A DNA stretch of 64,000 bases from Neofusicoccum parvum (GCA_020912385.1 CP087212.1:620001-684000); one strand, 5' to 3'; numbered from the stretch's first letter, positions 33,614 to 46,482 are shown. Notes: generated by a model from the letters alone, not told the origin. Numbers and translations are program-made.

Positions 33614-35634
33614 TCATGAAGGCACACCCTCATACTCCCACCCCTCCTGCATCCTGCGTCTCCTAATCTTCCTACTCGATCGTCTATTTCCAGCACACTT
33701 CACGAAAACGGTCAGGACCGCACATACGAAGACGATGACTGCCGCCACTGTTGGTATGATGACCAAGCGGTTCTCGTCCTGGTTTGCCGCTAGATCGTAT
33801 GGGCAATTCGTGGATACCCCCACGACCCAACAGTCTGCAACATCTAGGCTGTTGAAGTTGAGCCAAACAGTGGTGTCGCCGTCGAAATCGTCGGGGTTCT
33901 CGTTAGCGAGAGTCTGGAGGGCGGCAAAGAGGTAGCGATTTTCGAGCGCAGTGCGAGGCGTGTCAAACGAGGAGCCTTGGGGGCATATGAGATTCGAATC
34001 CGTGTAGCTATCTTTTGGATCGCTGATGCGCCATTGGTACGGTGCGTCACCAACGCGGCATGCTGCGTGATGCCGCTCGGTACAGTCAGTGAGCGCCCAG
34101 CGACCGTGAGTGGAGGCACGCATCGTCGCGCAGCGCATGTAGTTGGCATTATCGACCTCATTTGTTATGTTCCTAGGTTCGTTGTCTGCCCAGGACCAGA
34201 TGGAGCTGAGTGAAATAGCCTGATAAGGCTCGAAGGCAGCGTCTGCAGTCTCGGACAGTGACTGATTAAGTAGGGTACTGATACCACAGGCGGTGATATT
34301 AGAAATAAAAGGCGAAGTGACATTGTAGAATTGGGCAGATGCAGAATTTCCTATCGGAAAATTTGATGAGATTGCCCAAGATGAGTTTGTTGAGCCTGTC
34401 AGGTAGTCGATGTTTGAGTCGAAGAAGCATCCGTTCGTTACATTTCCCGAGCTATCCAAGGCAACGTCCTGGACAGACCCAAATGTACCTTCGGGAAAGA
34501 GGATCGAGTTGTCGGCGCCAGCGTCGTACGCTGCCATCTGCACGTCGATACGGCCGAATGACGCAAGTAATCGGAGGTGATCAGGCCCAAATTCGACGAC
34601 GCTTTCGCTGGGCCATCCGTTCTCAGTAGACATTACGTCGTCGGCATTTCTAGACGTTTGGATGTACGGCAGCACAGGCTTCAAGCTTGGATCCGCTGCA
34701 ACGTCATAGCCAAACCAGGTGTCATTAAGATTAGTGCGGTCATTTCGCAAATGCGTCGGTGTATACAGATATGGTGCTAGATCAGCGCTCAACACATTGG
34801 AGAGCGTGGTATTAGCCGAGGGCAGCTGGGAAGCTGCAGGTGCTGATGCGGACACCGCAGATGTCGAATTAGACGCGGCCGCGTGGATGTTGAAAGTGAG
34901 ATAGATGAGGGAGGCATTGATGGTATCGGCCGTGGTATCAAGATAGTCTGCAATGAGTGAAGAGATGGTCGACACGTTCAATGAGGATGAGCAGTTGTAC
35001 TGGCTCCCCTGAATTACGCCGCTGCCATCGGCTTGCGTGGGGCTTGCCAGCGCGGCGGAGCCGAGGGCAGAGCCCGTGGTGGACGGGCTTTGAGTTGCAG
35101 AACTGAAGCTGGCAGACGACAGGGCGGCTGTCTGACGCGGCTCAAGGCCGGCTGTGCTCATGAGCACCGAAGAGAGGGTCGCGTCGGCTGTCGAGGAAAT
35201 GATGCTGACGGTGGCATCGTCGTCGCTCGAGGCCGATTCTGGAATTTCGACCGGACACAGACTCCACAGGCCACGGCCGACATCCCAATAGAGATCAACG
35301 GTGATGCGTTTGAAGCCGACGGCCAACAGATTCGAGAGGCAGCGCCTCGCGGCGGAGTCCTCGTACCGGTTGCTGGAGAAGCAGGCCTCGGTAAGAGATA
35401 CGGCCGGCTGGGTCACGAAATTGATTGGAACGACCAGGGCAAGGTCTCGCTGCGACTTCACTGACGATCAGCCTCGTGGGCGCGTGATAGGTGGTGGTGG
35501 ATGGCGAGTCCGGCCGAAGGCAGCGGGGATGCAGAAACTGGAAATTGGATATCAAAATAGGCACTCACCAGCAGCGCTATGCTCCACGGCAGCACAGGCT
35601 CGGCGCCGGCGGCGGGCTCGTACTGACTCGACAT
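33614..35634 (-). CDS. MTC6: maintenance of telomere capping protein 6 (MTC6), type I membrane glycoprotein
   Basis: Two exons on the minus strand: 35634-35569 and about 35455-33614, 635 residues. Exon 1 gives MSSQYEPAAGAEPVLPWSIA; exon 2 follows with SQRDLALVVPINFVTQPAVS, the conserved family start. The long middle part has many N-glycosylation sequons (for example NSTS, NTTL, NLND, NITN) and paired cysteines. A Cys-rich region follows with WALTDCTERHHAACRVGD, like a lectin fold. One membrane segment near the end (VIIPTVAAVIVFVCAVLTVF) precedes a basic cytosolic tail. Yeast MTC6 was named from a synthetic defect with cdc13-1; the molecular role is unknown. The acceptor is uncertain: AAG before TCG keeps phase and matches homologues, while the nearer CAG would break the frame unless a weaker donor is used. 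Confidence 0.85.
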
Positions 35635-38600
35635 GGCCGGTGGCGGCGGCGATTGGTGGAGGGCTCATAGAAGAGTCTGCAGCAGCGCTGGAGCACAGGC
35701 AGGAGACAGCAGCATGGTCTTGCCGACGGAGCACCGGCTGCGGCCCAGCGGCTCGGTTGGAACAGCGCCAAGAAACGGTCTGCGGCGAGAGCGGCGATCG
35801 CGCTTTTGGGGGCCGACGATGAGCGTTGAACGGGGCGCGGCGGGCGCGTGGTTGGCACACCGGCGCGTGGGCGGGTGCAGGGGGCGCGTGTCGGATGGGC
35901 GAGGTGCAGCAGTTCAGCTGGCGTCTGTCCGGAACATCTCGTCCCGTCACGACTCTCGGCGTCACTCTCGCGCTGATCGCGCGCATCCCCCAACGCCCGT
36001 CGGCGCGCCCCTTGGCAGCGCGCAGAGCAGCTCTGCTCAACGCTCGACGCGCCGCCTCTGCGACTGCGGGTGCTGCCACGGCCAACACCGCCGACGTTTA
36101 AAGATAGCCTCAGCCCGGAGGAAGCCGCCAGCAGTGGCTGGCCAGGAAGATGCCGCGCGGTGAGTGCCGCGGACGCCGCCGCCAGCTCTCCAACACGCGT
36201 CGCAGCGTCGTCCGCCGTGGGAGCAGCGGCAAGCATCATCGACTCCGCGCCGGCACGCGGTGCTGCCCGTGCGCGCGCCTCCTCGTGGCCGACGATGAAT
36301 CCTCCAGCACGCACAACCCAACGCTCCGGCAGTCGGCGTCCTCACCGCAACGTGCAACGTGCCCCTCCGCCTGCTCCACCCCTGAGCTGCTCTCGTCCAC
36401 TGCCCCTTCGAGCAGCAGATGGGAGCAGATGCGCCGGGCACGGCCCTCGAGAGCATCCGCGAAAGCCAAACAGCACGACATGCCCGCCGCCCGCTGGCTG
36501 CAATGCCCACACCACGGCCGCACCACCGACGCCCGACGAGTGCCGCTCCAGCTGACCCACCCTGGCTCCAGAATCCACCCACTCACGGCTCCCACGCGCC
36601 AGCCTAGCTCGACGGCCTGCCTGGCGCGCTTTGAACGCGATCGTCGCACCTTTTTTTCTTTTCGGACGCTGCACGCAAGGCAACGGTGGCCGCCACATGC
36701 CAAACCGGCAGGCAGGAAAACGTAATTTCCTCATGGTCGGCATATCGCCCAGCGCCAAATCCGCAAGCCACCACGAGCGCGACGCTCCGAGGACCCGTTT
36801 TTGGGGTCTGCGGCAGGCGTGGCAATCTGCCGCGCCCGCGCCCGCGCAAGCCCTTGGCCGTCCGCGTCGCCCTTTGGGCCTGTCATCCGCCTGGGCTGGA
36901 AAGGGCTGAACCGGGCTAAGCTGAACGCGCTGGCTGAGCTGGCCGTCTGAGAACAGCCAGCTCTGCCGTGCCTGTTTCTGTCCTGTCGGCCACCCAGAGC
37001 AGCAAGCTGCCCCACACACACCTCTGTACCCATCCCTAGCCACCGGCACCACTGCGCCAGCCAGTGGAGTGCCCCCGATCCAGGGTTCGCGGCCGACCGT
37101 TTTGTTTCCAGACCGCGTCAATTGCAAGCCCAACCAGCGTGCAGTCGCGCTGGCTAGTCCAGCCGGGCACTTTTTCTGCCCTTGATCCCTTCCTCCCGGA
37201 TCGATTGTGTCCAAGGAAGCTGGTTTCGCTGCCCCCCATCATGCAAGTGACCTGTCTGCCCACTGACGGCGCCGTTGGCTAAGTGCTGCCGTTGGCCGCC
37301 GGTCAGCCACTCGTCTGGACCGCCATGCTCCCCCAATCCAGCCATGAGCCAGCGCCTTCCCTGCTATTTGAGTTACCCTCAACAGCAGGTGATGCGGGTT
37401 AGCGGCCGCTCCGGCCGGCTTGGAGTGCGTGCAAGCCCAACCTCTAGAGCAACTCCTACAATTCTTGCTTTTGTGCGCATGCGTACGCAACACGCAGCCT
37501 TGGCTTCCAGCCTTCACTGCGGACAATCGCTTGAGTGGCTGAGAGACAAGGTCGCTACTTTCCCACCGCCCCCACAGTGCTTACCTGAGCGACGGTGCGT
37601 GATCTATCATCCTCTAGTCTCCGCGCGATTGGCGAATGGAACAAGTGACAGATTCGATGTACCGCAATCCCGCCTCAACGATCCTTCCTTCGGGATCAGA
37701 AGCCGCGAGAGGACGACGACCAATAAGCAGCCACCTTTGCCGGTGACGGTCGACTCCGCATAATTCCACCGTCATCTGCCCGTCGCGTGGTGGATTGAGT
37801 CCGTTATCGTACGGCTTGCCTCTTTCAAGCAGGTTATCGGAGGTTTTAACGTCGCTAGTGCGCTCCGTCCCAACCGTGGTTGAGGAAAAGGGGAAAGGTC
37901 AGGACGACGCAGGTGTGAAGTCAAAACCAAGCTGGGCTTTTCGGTAGCGTCAGAGGTGAAGGAGCAGGAGAGTTGCGGGAGAAAACGCGCGTGACGGCCT
38001 GATGGGTGGTGAGAAAGATCGGGACCCTTCTTTCTCCGCTTACCGCCGAGCCAGATTACCGAGAGCCTTGCTGATCTCTCATGGCCTTGGGACGACTAAG
38101 TAGTACGTGGTACGCATAGAGCAGCGGGCTGTGTATGTTCGTGCCCTGTTCTAGAGCTGCACGATAAGAAGGGAAGAAAGACCGGACCGCACCCCGGATT
38201 CGACCGTTTGTTGTCCGGAATGAAGGGATTGTGGGGACAGACTTTCCGGTCCCAAAGTTGAGGCGATGCATGTGCCGCTTGTACCTAAGAAGAACCGTAC
38301 GCTGGAAAGACAGTCTCGAACTCTGTCTCCCACGGAGCGTTTTCAAAGGTACGATGAACGTCAGCGATCGTCAAGGGGGCGAGGGGCAATGCAATCTCAC
38401 GTTCGCGGACAGAGAATCTAGATGTGAATCAATATTTCCTCATCATATGGGGCCTCGACCACGCCCCGTGAGGGGAGAACGCAGGTAGTGTTTTATTGCA
38501 TCACAGCCACGGAATCCTGTGGGAGCGAAGGGGGTTAGACGGCGGGTGATGCGAAAGGCAAGCTGTCTGGGAGACCGCGGGAGTCTGGACGCATAGCAGG

Positions 38601-39420
38601 TGTGACTTCTTGCAGTTGGCAGTCAGGTCTCATTAGTCCCATCTCACACCGTGCGCGCACAAGCGCAGGAGAGAAGAGTTATCTGGGGTATAACGCTATT
38701 CCGAAGGGGCAGCGGCGGCGGCAGCAGTAGGACACGCGTCTACGTTGAACGCTCCAGCAAGAAAAGGTCCAAAAATGATGATATCCAATGGTTTAAGTTG
38801 CTTTCCCAGCTATATCCAAGGATTGAAGAATCGTGCAAACCATGCCACCCATGTAGTGTAGAAATATTCGTAACATTGTTCGGTAAGCGAAGCGCATTCC
38901 GAGAAAAAAATCCCTTGTCGCGTTCTCGAATCAAACAGAGATAGCCACCCAAATCCCCCATCTGCTCCTTTTTAAGAGACCCGATGAAGAAACCCATATG
39001 TGCAGGATTTGAAATAAAAGAATACAATCGTTGACAAGAACAGGCCGCGACAGATTAATTATTACATCCAACCAAAAGTGTGATTGAAAGCGTTGCGCCC
39101 GATGGAAACCACAAATGTCAACAGTAGTTGTGATCCGTCACACCCATTTCCCTTTGTTGGATCCTTCGCCGAACCCCACCATTTTCCCAGGCGAGGTGCC
39201 GTTGGTATAGTGCGTAGATGATATGCTGAAGTAGAAGAGACATTTAAGAGAGGAGAAGCACACACAGAACGGTGAAGTGTTTGTGAATTGTTGTATGTGC
39301 CGATGAAGGAATAAGAAAGTCCCAGAAAGCGCCGATGCTATGCAACAATAGTGGGTACTCAATAGAGACCCCTGACAAAAGAAAGAACAAAAGAAATATA
39401 CAGTTCAAACGCTTCAGAAC
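35635..39420. other. 3.8-kb gene-free region downstream of flbD
   Basis: From the MTC6 start to the flbD stop. The part at 35.6-37.8 kb is GC-rich, with C-rich runs at 36.2-36.7 kb on the plus strand; 37.8-39.4 kb is nearer to balanced composition. Long open frames occur on both strands but they overlap one another and have Arg/Ala/Ser/Pro-rich, domain-less translations. It should contain the MTC6 promoter and the flbD 3' end. No RNA gene recognised. Confidence 0.5.
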
Positions 39421-40572
39421 TCAGTTGAGGATAGAGGCAACGGCGTTCGGCTTGCTGATGGGGCTGCGCGGCTTCATGGGCGGCAGGTATGGAGCTGGCG
39501 CCAAGGTCGCGGCCGCGCTGTGTGACCGAGACGGCTGGACCAACTCGCTGAAGCTGGGAAGTGCCCGCTGCGGCGCGCAGAACGAAGGCCTCTCTGCGGG
39601 GCTCGACCGCCTCGACACGTTGTTGCTGGCAGTGAAGGGCTGGGTGAGCAGAGGTAGTTGCCTGCTGCCGGGCGCTGAGCTGTAGTTGGGCTCGCGGAAG
39701 ATGGGAGAGCCACCGTTGCTCACGAATGCCGGTGGCTCGGGCAGCCTCAGCTGCTCACGCTTGCGTGCCGCCGCATCCTGGTGGTCAGCAGACGACGCGC
39801 GGAGCGGTGCGAGCTGCGAGTTGCTCTCCTCGTCGACGATGAAGGAGCTGTTGCGCGGGAGGTAGGCCAGGCTGGAGCGGCGGCGCTCATCCCGTCTGCC
39901 GATGAGCGGCGGGAGAGGGTGCTCCATCGGCGAGGCTGCGTAGTGTGGTGACCGCGATTCCGAGCCGCTGTCGGTAATGAGCGAGGGCGCTCCGTCGGTC
40001 GAGAGCACGGACTGGCCAGAGGGCGAGGGAATGGGGGTGTCGTAGGCGCGGGTGTTGTATGATTGCGGCTGGATGGTGAGAGGGGTGGGGCGGGAGTGGT
40101 ATTGCTGGTGGTGGTACTGCTCGCTCATGTGGTGTGCGTAGCCGGGAGAGCTGTGCTGGTACTGCGACTGGTGGTGGTGGTAGTGGGATGGGTGGTGTTG
40201 CTGGACGGCGGCACCTTGGGCTTCGCTGCGCCGCCTTTCAGACATCCGCCTCCGCCTGTTCTGGCCACCATTCCACCAGTTCTTGACGGCGTTGTCGCTG
40301 CGGCCGTTGAGCTGGCGTGCAATCTCGGCCCACTTCTTGCCCATCTCGGCGACCAGACGCTCAATGACCTCGCCCTCCTCGGGCGTGATGGGGTCGTGGT
40401 TGAGCGTCGGCTTCAGGTTCTGGTGGAAACGCTCGCGGCATTGCTTGGGCGTGCGGGTGCGCAGCATCTGCGATATCCGCACCCAGTTGTTGGCGCCCTG
40501 CTGCGACACGATGGACAAGAGGAACTGGTCCTCGGCCTGCGACCAAGGCCCGCGGCGTGCGTTGGGGGCCAT
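39421..40572 (-). CDS. flbD: R2R3 Myb transcription factor FlbD (asexual development regulator)
   Basis: A single exon of 383 residues. Two Myb repeats fill residues 6-108: R2 with GPWSQAEDQFLLSIVSQQG, NNWVRISQML and the recognition-helix block KQCRERFHQNLKPTLNHDPI; R3 with TPEEGEVIERLVAEMGKKW and GRSDNAVKNWWNG, followed by the basic run NRRRR. This is the FlbD signature; in Aspergillus nidulans FlbD acts with FlbB upstream of brlA to start conidiation and is also needed for sexual development. The remainder is low-complexity, His/Gln-rich then Ser/Pro-rich, as usual for an activation region. A donor-like CAAG/GTAATA at 40853-40848 and an acceptor-like TTTTCCAG ending at 40592 could define an intron in the 5' leader (inference). 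The gene stands alone in about 22 kb. Confidence 0.92.
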   Translation of the reverse strand: MAPNARRGPWSQAEDQFLLSIVSQQGANNWVRISQMLRTRTPKQCRERFHQNLKPTLNHDPITPEEGEVIERLVAEMGKKWAEIARQLNGRSDNAVKNWWNGGQNRRRRMSERRRSEAQGAAVQQHHPSHYHHHQSQYQHSSPGYAHHMSEQYHHQQYHSRPTPLTIQPQSYNTRAYDTPIPSPSGQSVLSTDGAPSLITDSGSESRSPHYAASPMEHPLPPLIGRRDERRRSSLAYLPRNSSFIVDEESNSQLAPLRASSADHQDAAARKREQLRLPEPPAFVSNGGSPIFREPNYSSAPGSRQLPLLTQPFTASNNVSRRSSPAERPSFCAPQRALPSFSELVQPSRSHSAAATLAPAPYLPPMKPRSPISKPNAVASILN

Positions 40573-41278
40573 TTGAGCGGCGCGGTCTAAGCTGGAAAAT
40601 CAAGTGGGGGAGCGGGTCCCTGGCAGGCTGGGTCGGCTTAAAAGCGAGTCCGGTGCGGCAGCCGTGGAACGGGCGCGCGCAAAAAGCAGGGCGTATAGCA
40701 GAGTGATGTATGGATGCTGCGTGAGGCGGTCAGACCAGAGCTCAGGAAGTTGGTGACGGGCGGTGTCGAGGGCGCGGGTGGGACAGCGTCGCGCTCGGGA
40801 CGTTGGGCTGGAGGCAGACAGGAAACGAGAAACGGACAGGTTCTTGTATTACCTTGCTGGCGGCCAGGCACGTAGGACAGTGGTGTCTCTGCGGGCTCGA
40901 GGCGGGAGTGGTTGACGTGGGTTGGCGGGGAGGTGATGGCGATAGGGTACCGCGGAGCTGGGAGGGCAGGCGGAGGGTATATGAAGGCTTGGGTAAGACG
41001 TTGGCGTGCAGCACAGACTGGGCCGTGAACAATGGTTCGGGAAGAGGGCGCGCCTGGCTGGCTCTAGGGTCCGGGCAAGCTTAAGTGGATTTGACAGAGC
41101 GCGCTGAGCCAGCTAACGAGGATCCCCTTTTGGGTCGCTAGCCCGCGCTGTGGGCGCAGCCTCGGTGGATCCAAGGACCCAGATCGGCGGGTAAGATATG
41201 TTAGATGTGCAGATGTGCGACCGGGGTGGGCGCGCGGGATGGAAGGGAGGGATCATGGGTGCTGGCCGGCGCGCCGCC

Positions 41279-41290
41279 GGGGGGGGGGGG
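41279..41290 (+). repeat. poly-G run of 12 followed by CCCC
   Basis: Twelve G in a row followed by four C, seen directly in the GC-rich part of the flbD upstream region. The exact length may be affected by sequencing error. Confidence 0.8.
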
Positions 41291-44200
41291 CCCCAGCCCA
41301 AGCCGTCCCGTGAAACCGCGCTCCTTGCGACGCGCCCCGTATGAGACAGCCTGGAATGAAAGTGTCTGGCCTAGCCCGGCGCGGTCGCGCAGCTGTCAGC
41401 CGCCCGACGCGAGCGCATCCTCGGCCCACGCCCGCGGCGCAGGCCGGGTGTCAGCGCGCAGCGGGCAGCGGCAGCGGGCAGCAAGCGCGCCAGCCCCGCG
41501 GGCGAGCGGCGAGGCCGAGGCGACGGGCGGGCGACGGGCGTGGTGGGCGGAGCGCAGGGGCGCGGCGCAGGCTGGCCGGCGGCGCCCGCTGCGAAGGCCG
41601 CAGCATCGCGTCCGAAACCACGGCGCGCAGTCCGCGGAGCGAAAGGGGCCAGCCGTTTGAGCGCGGCTTGGCGGCGTCCCGCCGTGCTGGCGCGGCTGCT
41701 GGCTGCTGTGCAGATTGGGCGATCTGGCGGGTCTTCCCATGCCGCTGAGCGCTTCCAAATCAGCGCCCCAAAGCGGCTAGCCGCAGCGCCGTTGAGCAAG
41801 CGCGATCATCGTCATTTCGCGCCGGCCGGCGGGCAGCGAACGCGGCGCCGCCAACCAGCCCTCGCACAGCACCGCGCCGGCCCCCGCTCGCTGCCCGCCC
41901 GCTCCGCCGCGCCGACCAGCATCCGGGCGCGCGCCTGCATGCAGCCGCCGGCCCTCCCTCGCGTACTCGAACCCGTTGCGGCAGCCCGCTAGCCGCGTGC
42001 GCGCTGGCTGTCATCCAGCTCGGTGGAACCGCAGCAGCAGCCGTTGCACTAGTCGGGGAACGGCACGGCGAGCGTGTTCTCTGCCCAGCGCAGCGTTCCA
42101 GGGTCTTCAGCACGCCAGATCGCGGGATCGGAAATCTGAGAGGCCTGACGAAAGGCACATCCTCCGCATCGTTCCCCCTTCAGGCCGCCCAGCGCGTCAT
42201 GTGCTGCCCCCCATTGCTCGATCCAGCGGCGCGCCGCGCCCTCCTGCCCGCTTTGGGGCCTGCTCAGCTCCCCCCAACGGCCGCCACACGCTCTCTTCGC
42301 TCCTGCGGCGCCGTCGTCCTTAGTCATGCCTGCCGGCACAAACCTGCTGGCCGCCGCCTCCTGACATGGGTTTCACCCGCCCATCTCTGAACCTAAAATA
42401 TTGATTTGGCATTCTTTTCGGGGGCCAAACGGCAAGGGCCCGCCTCTCAGCCTCGCGCCGCAGGGGTGCAACGGGGGATGGTGAGACCGGGGCGCCGAGG
42501 ATGCAGAGTGGCCCGAAGCTTATATGGATATCCCGTTCACAGCAATCTACGTGCCGCCAGAGTCGGCCCTTATCCCTTGCGACTGACCGCCTGGCACACG
42601 GCGGTGGACAGCAGCCTGGGGACCGACCCACCGACCGGGACCAAGGGCAGTCAACAGGCCGGCGGAGAGGTGTAACAGCTCCAATCTCCGGCCTGCAAAC
42701 AATCATGTACGCCCGCCGTTTTGCTTTTCCTGGAGCGCGGCGCGCCCGCTCGCACACCGCAGGCCTGTACCACGCGACATGCACGAAATGGGCCAGCAGG
42801 CGGCGAGGGCACGGCCATCCGGTTGGACGCGCGCGGCGGGACCTGAGACGCGAGAGGGCCACCGGATGCTAATGGCGAGGTGCGCGCTGCAGCTTTCCTG
42901 TGCCTTGGAACAACGGCCGTCCCGACAATCGCGGATGGCGTCCACCACCACGCCCGCGCAAACACTACGCCAGCGCGACGTCACGGTCACAGCAGAGGCC
43001 ACGGCGCCGCCAGCCCGGGCGCGGGCGGGTGACGGTACGCCTGCACGCACACGCTCCCCCTCGTTGCAAACGCAGCGCGCCCTCCTCCCATCGCCATCAT
43101 TTCGCACTTCCCAATCGGGCAGCCGACTCAGCTTCGGTTTCGGTCCGCAAACAGCATTAGCAAACATACAGCCTTTCGCTAGCCGCCACAGCATTTGAAA
43201 TACTTCTGGGACACTGACGCCTCTGCGTCCCGGCGCCAGGGCCCTGCGGTAAAGGCCCGCAAGCTTGTTGAAGGATCGGACGGAAGCCCTTGCTGGCGCG
43301 GCGGCGCATGGGGCTCGCCATCTAAGTGAGCAGCGCCCGACGCAAGGGCGTACCTTGCACATTCCCGCGGAAGGCCCTACGGCTGCTGAGCGGTGCGGCG
43401 GCGGCATGGGGCGCGGCGGGCGCACGACACACGCACAACTCACCGTTCCCCCCATGGTACCGGCCGGGGGGAAGCGAGAACGGCGAAGCGTCAATCCGAT
43501 TGCGGCGGGCGTGCGCGTAACCAGGCCGGCGGAAGCGCCTCTGCGCGCTGCTTTTGGGGCGGGGGTTGCTTTTTGCGCTGCTCGAACGGCCCGGGATCTC
43601 TGCGCTGGGCGACGTGGGGCGGCTGCTGTGCTGCTGCTTTGAGCAACATTGTGCGAGCAGCACGACCGCCGGGCGCCCTGTCCGTGCGGGATGCGATGGG
43701 ATGGCCCGCTCTGCGCCCAGTCTGGCGGGCTCCCGTGTCGAGCGCCGCATCGCGGTGGCCAGACGAGAGGCGCGGGCTAGCGCCGGCTTGCACAGCACCG
43801 GCCGCGGCGGGAAGCTACAGAAATCCAGAGGGCGTGCCAGCAGCAAACGGCGGCCCAGCTGCCCGGGGGACGCGGCTGGCCGCGCAGCCTGCGGCGTGAT
43901 GTCGAGCAGCCCCAGGGGTCCAGCGCGCAAGCAGATCGCCGGCGGCCAGTCGATGTGCGCTAGCTGCCTTGGGGCACCAGGTCCGGCGCGCGCCCAGATC
44001 GGGCCATGTGCCCGCGAGCCAAAGTGCGATCGCCCGGTTGCGCGTGGAGCGCTTCTTTAGGCTTCGCGGTCCTCGCTCCGCCAGCGCGACCAGACGATGA
44101 GCCGAGTCGCCGGGGGCCCCTTTCGCCGTGCTCTGGCGCAACTAATTCTCCGTCAGCGTGGCAGGCGTGCGGGTTCCCACGCGGCGAGGGAGCGGCCTCG

Positions 44201-44415
44201 CAGCGCGGTCGCCTGCCGTGCTGCTCGCGCGCGGCCGTGACATCAGCACGGCGGCTCGAATCGCACGCATCACGGGGCGGGCGGCGCGGCCAATCAGCAC
44301 CCCCGAGCAATAAACGATCCCAGCGGACAGGACCGGGCTGCGGGGATCGCCCATGATCTGAATTTGCGGCAGCTCGGGAATCTAGTGCGACCGTCAGATC
44401 TGCTGGGATCTGAGC

Positions 44416-44435
44416 CTGAATCTGAATCTGAATCT
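44416..44435. repeat. hexanucleotide repeat (CTGAAT, 3.3 copies)
   Basis: Three perfect copies and a partial one, seen directly, in noncoding DNA upstream of flbD. Confidence 0.85.
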
Positions 44436-45497
44436 CGCTCACATGTACGTTTCGTGCCGCGCCGTATCGCACCTGAAGCGCGCCCGCTCACACGAGCAGT
44501 TGAGGCATCCACCCCGACGGGCTTGCATGCTTCTTGCCCCTAACGTCTGCATGAATGCTTCAGCTCCCCATCGCAATGGCAAAGTGCGTGTATGCGCTGC
44601 GGGCCACGGGTGGCGAGATCCGGACGCCAGGGGCTTGCTGGCGGTCGACACCGTTTCTGCCATCGCATCGCCGCCGTCGAATCGGGTGTGCAGCGCCCTC
44701 TCCATCTCAGCACGCCGCCAATGCAGGTTCTCCTGCACTCTCAACGCTGCAGGGCCCGCTTCTCCCGCTTCTCCCGCCGCGGTCCTCCACCGTCGCCCGC
44801 TCGGCGGTGTGTGATGATGCTGCATGCGAACGCCGTCGTCGCTACCACCGATCGCTGCAGCTTCTGTGCAGCGGGCGCGCATCGTAAGGGGTTGACGTCG
44901 GGGTCTCGACCGCCGACCCAGTGTTGCTCAAAGCAAGCCGGAAACGTCTCCTGCGGCTGCCCGTCGGCAAACGTCGCCGCTTGCTGCTGGATCGTCGCCG
45001 TCTGCCGTGCGACGCATCTGTTCGAGCGGCCAGCCAGTCAAGCCCCTCTCCATGACTCTCTTGCGCCCCTCCGCTGCGCCCTGCCTTGCACCAGCGTGGG
45101 ATGTGTGCTCATGCGAACACCGTTAACCCTTGCGCCCGCCAGCCACGACGGCCGTCCTGATCGACCAAATGACTACTCAAGCCCGTGGTTGGCTCGCGCA
45201 ATCTTGCAATCCCAGGAGAACCGGTGAACAGCACAAATGAGGAGCAGAAGCATTCGCCCGGATGCGGCTGGCGTAGCTGTTGGTGCATTTTCGTGACCGG
45301 ACGAATGCTTCATATGACCAATTCCAAGAGACAGGCACCCTGCTTGGCAGGCCGTTGCAATGCTATGTGACGAGGAGGATTGCGGCAGTCTCGAGAATGG
45401 CCGCGCTGCCGATGGCTGGGGCTGGCGACACAGCTACAAGCCGCGTTACTGGTGGCGCTCCAAGGGACCACAGGGAATGGAGTAAGTGATCAACGCA

Positions 45498-45519
45498 GAT
45501 CTTGATCTTGATCTTGATC
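45498..45519. repeat. hexanucleotide repeat (GATCTT, 3.7 copies)
   Basis: Three perfect copies and a four-base partial copy, seen directly, in the flbD upstream territory. Confidence 0.85.
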
Positions 45520-46454
45520 GGCCGCTGCCGGGCGTTTTGCAGTACGGCATGGCATCGTCCTCGCCCAGCCAGTCCATCGGGTCACACACAGGCACGCCAG
45601 CAGCCGCTAGCCAGCTCCACTGGGCAGCAGCTTCTCCATGCGCGCGTCCCCAGATTGGCATGCGCTGGAAGCGGACTAGAGACTGGCTGGCGCACGCCCT
45701 GCCCGGCGGGACTTCAGCTGGCGGGCCCCCTGCTCCTACCACGGGACTGCCCCAGCTCCAGTGGTGGGCGTGAGCAGGCCCCGCGGCGGCGGTGACGGTC
45801 GAGGCCCGGGCACTGCATGAAGCAGAGGGAGCAGGCATGGCCCTCCCGCGGCGACTTCTGCCATCATGGCGCGCAGCGGGGGTCCGACGTTTCCAGTGGC
45901 CGCGGGTCCCTCCGCCGAGCGCGGCGGCTGCCGATCATTCACTTCGCTGGAACACAGCTGCCATGGAGACCCTTTCCACGCGCGGGCAGGCGCGATCTGA
46001 TCCACCCATGCCGTGCATCGCAGGCGCGGCAAGCACTTGCGCAAGCAAGCACCAAGCGTGTCCTCGCAATGCTGCCTTCAAACATGACAGTGCTCCTGCA
46101 GATCGCGGCCGGGGGCGCGAGTCAAGATCTCGCAAATCGCTCTGCGCCCGACAAAAGAAAGCTCGCGCTCTGTGCGCTCGGCCTTCGCGCTCTCGCGTCC
46201 TATCCCCGTCCCCGCGCCGCCCGCGCGTGCCAGGAGCAGCGACCGCCGCCGCCCGCCGATGTTGTGCGTTTCGCGCGCCGCCGTCGCTTGCTTCGCTGCG
46301 CCCAGGAGGCGCGGAGGCGGCTGCCCCAGGCACTGCTGCCGCCCCTCCTGCGGCCTCGCTGCTCCACCCGCGCTGCTCTCGATGACGCTCTGCAGCGTTG
46401 GCCTCATCTCGTCGCCTTGCTGCTCGTATCGCCGCCGGCTCCCCTGCACGCGCA

Positions 46455-46482
46455 CGTGCTGCGTGCTGCGTGCTGCGTGCTG
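46455..46482. repeat. heptanucleotide tandem repeat (CGTGCTG, four copies)
   Basis: Four perfect head-to-tail copies seen directly. The same unit length, but not the same sequence, as the repeat at 22864-22891. Confidence 0.9.

Noticed and set aside
40638..40871. Upstream reading frame in the flbD leader
   Set aside because: The frame begins with GTG, not ATG, and overlaps a likely intron donor.
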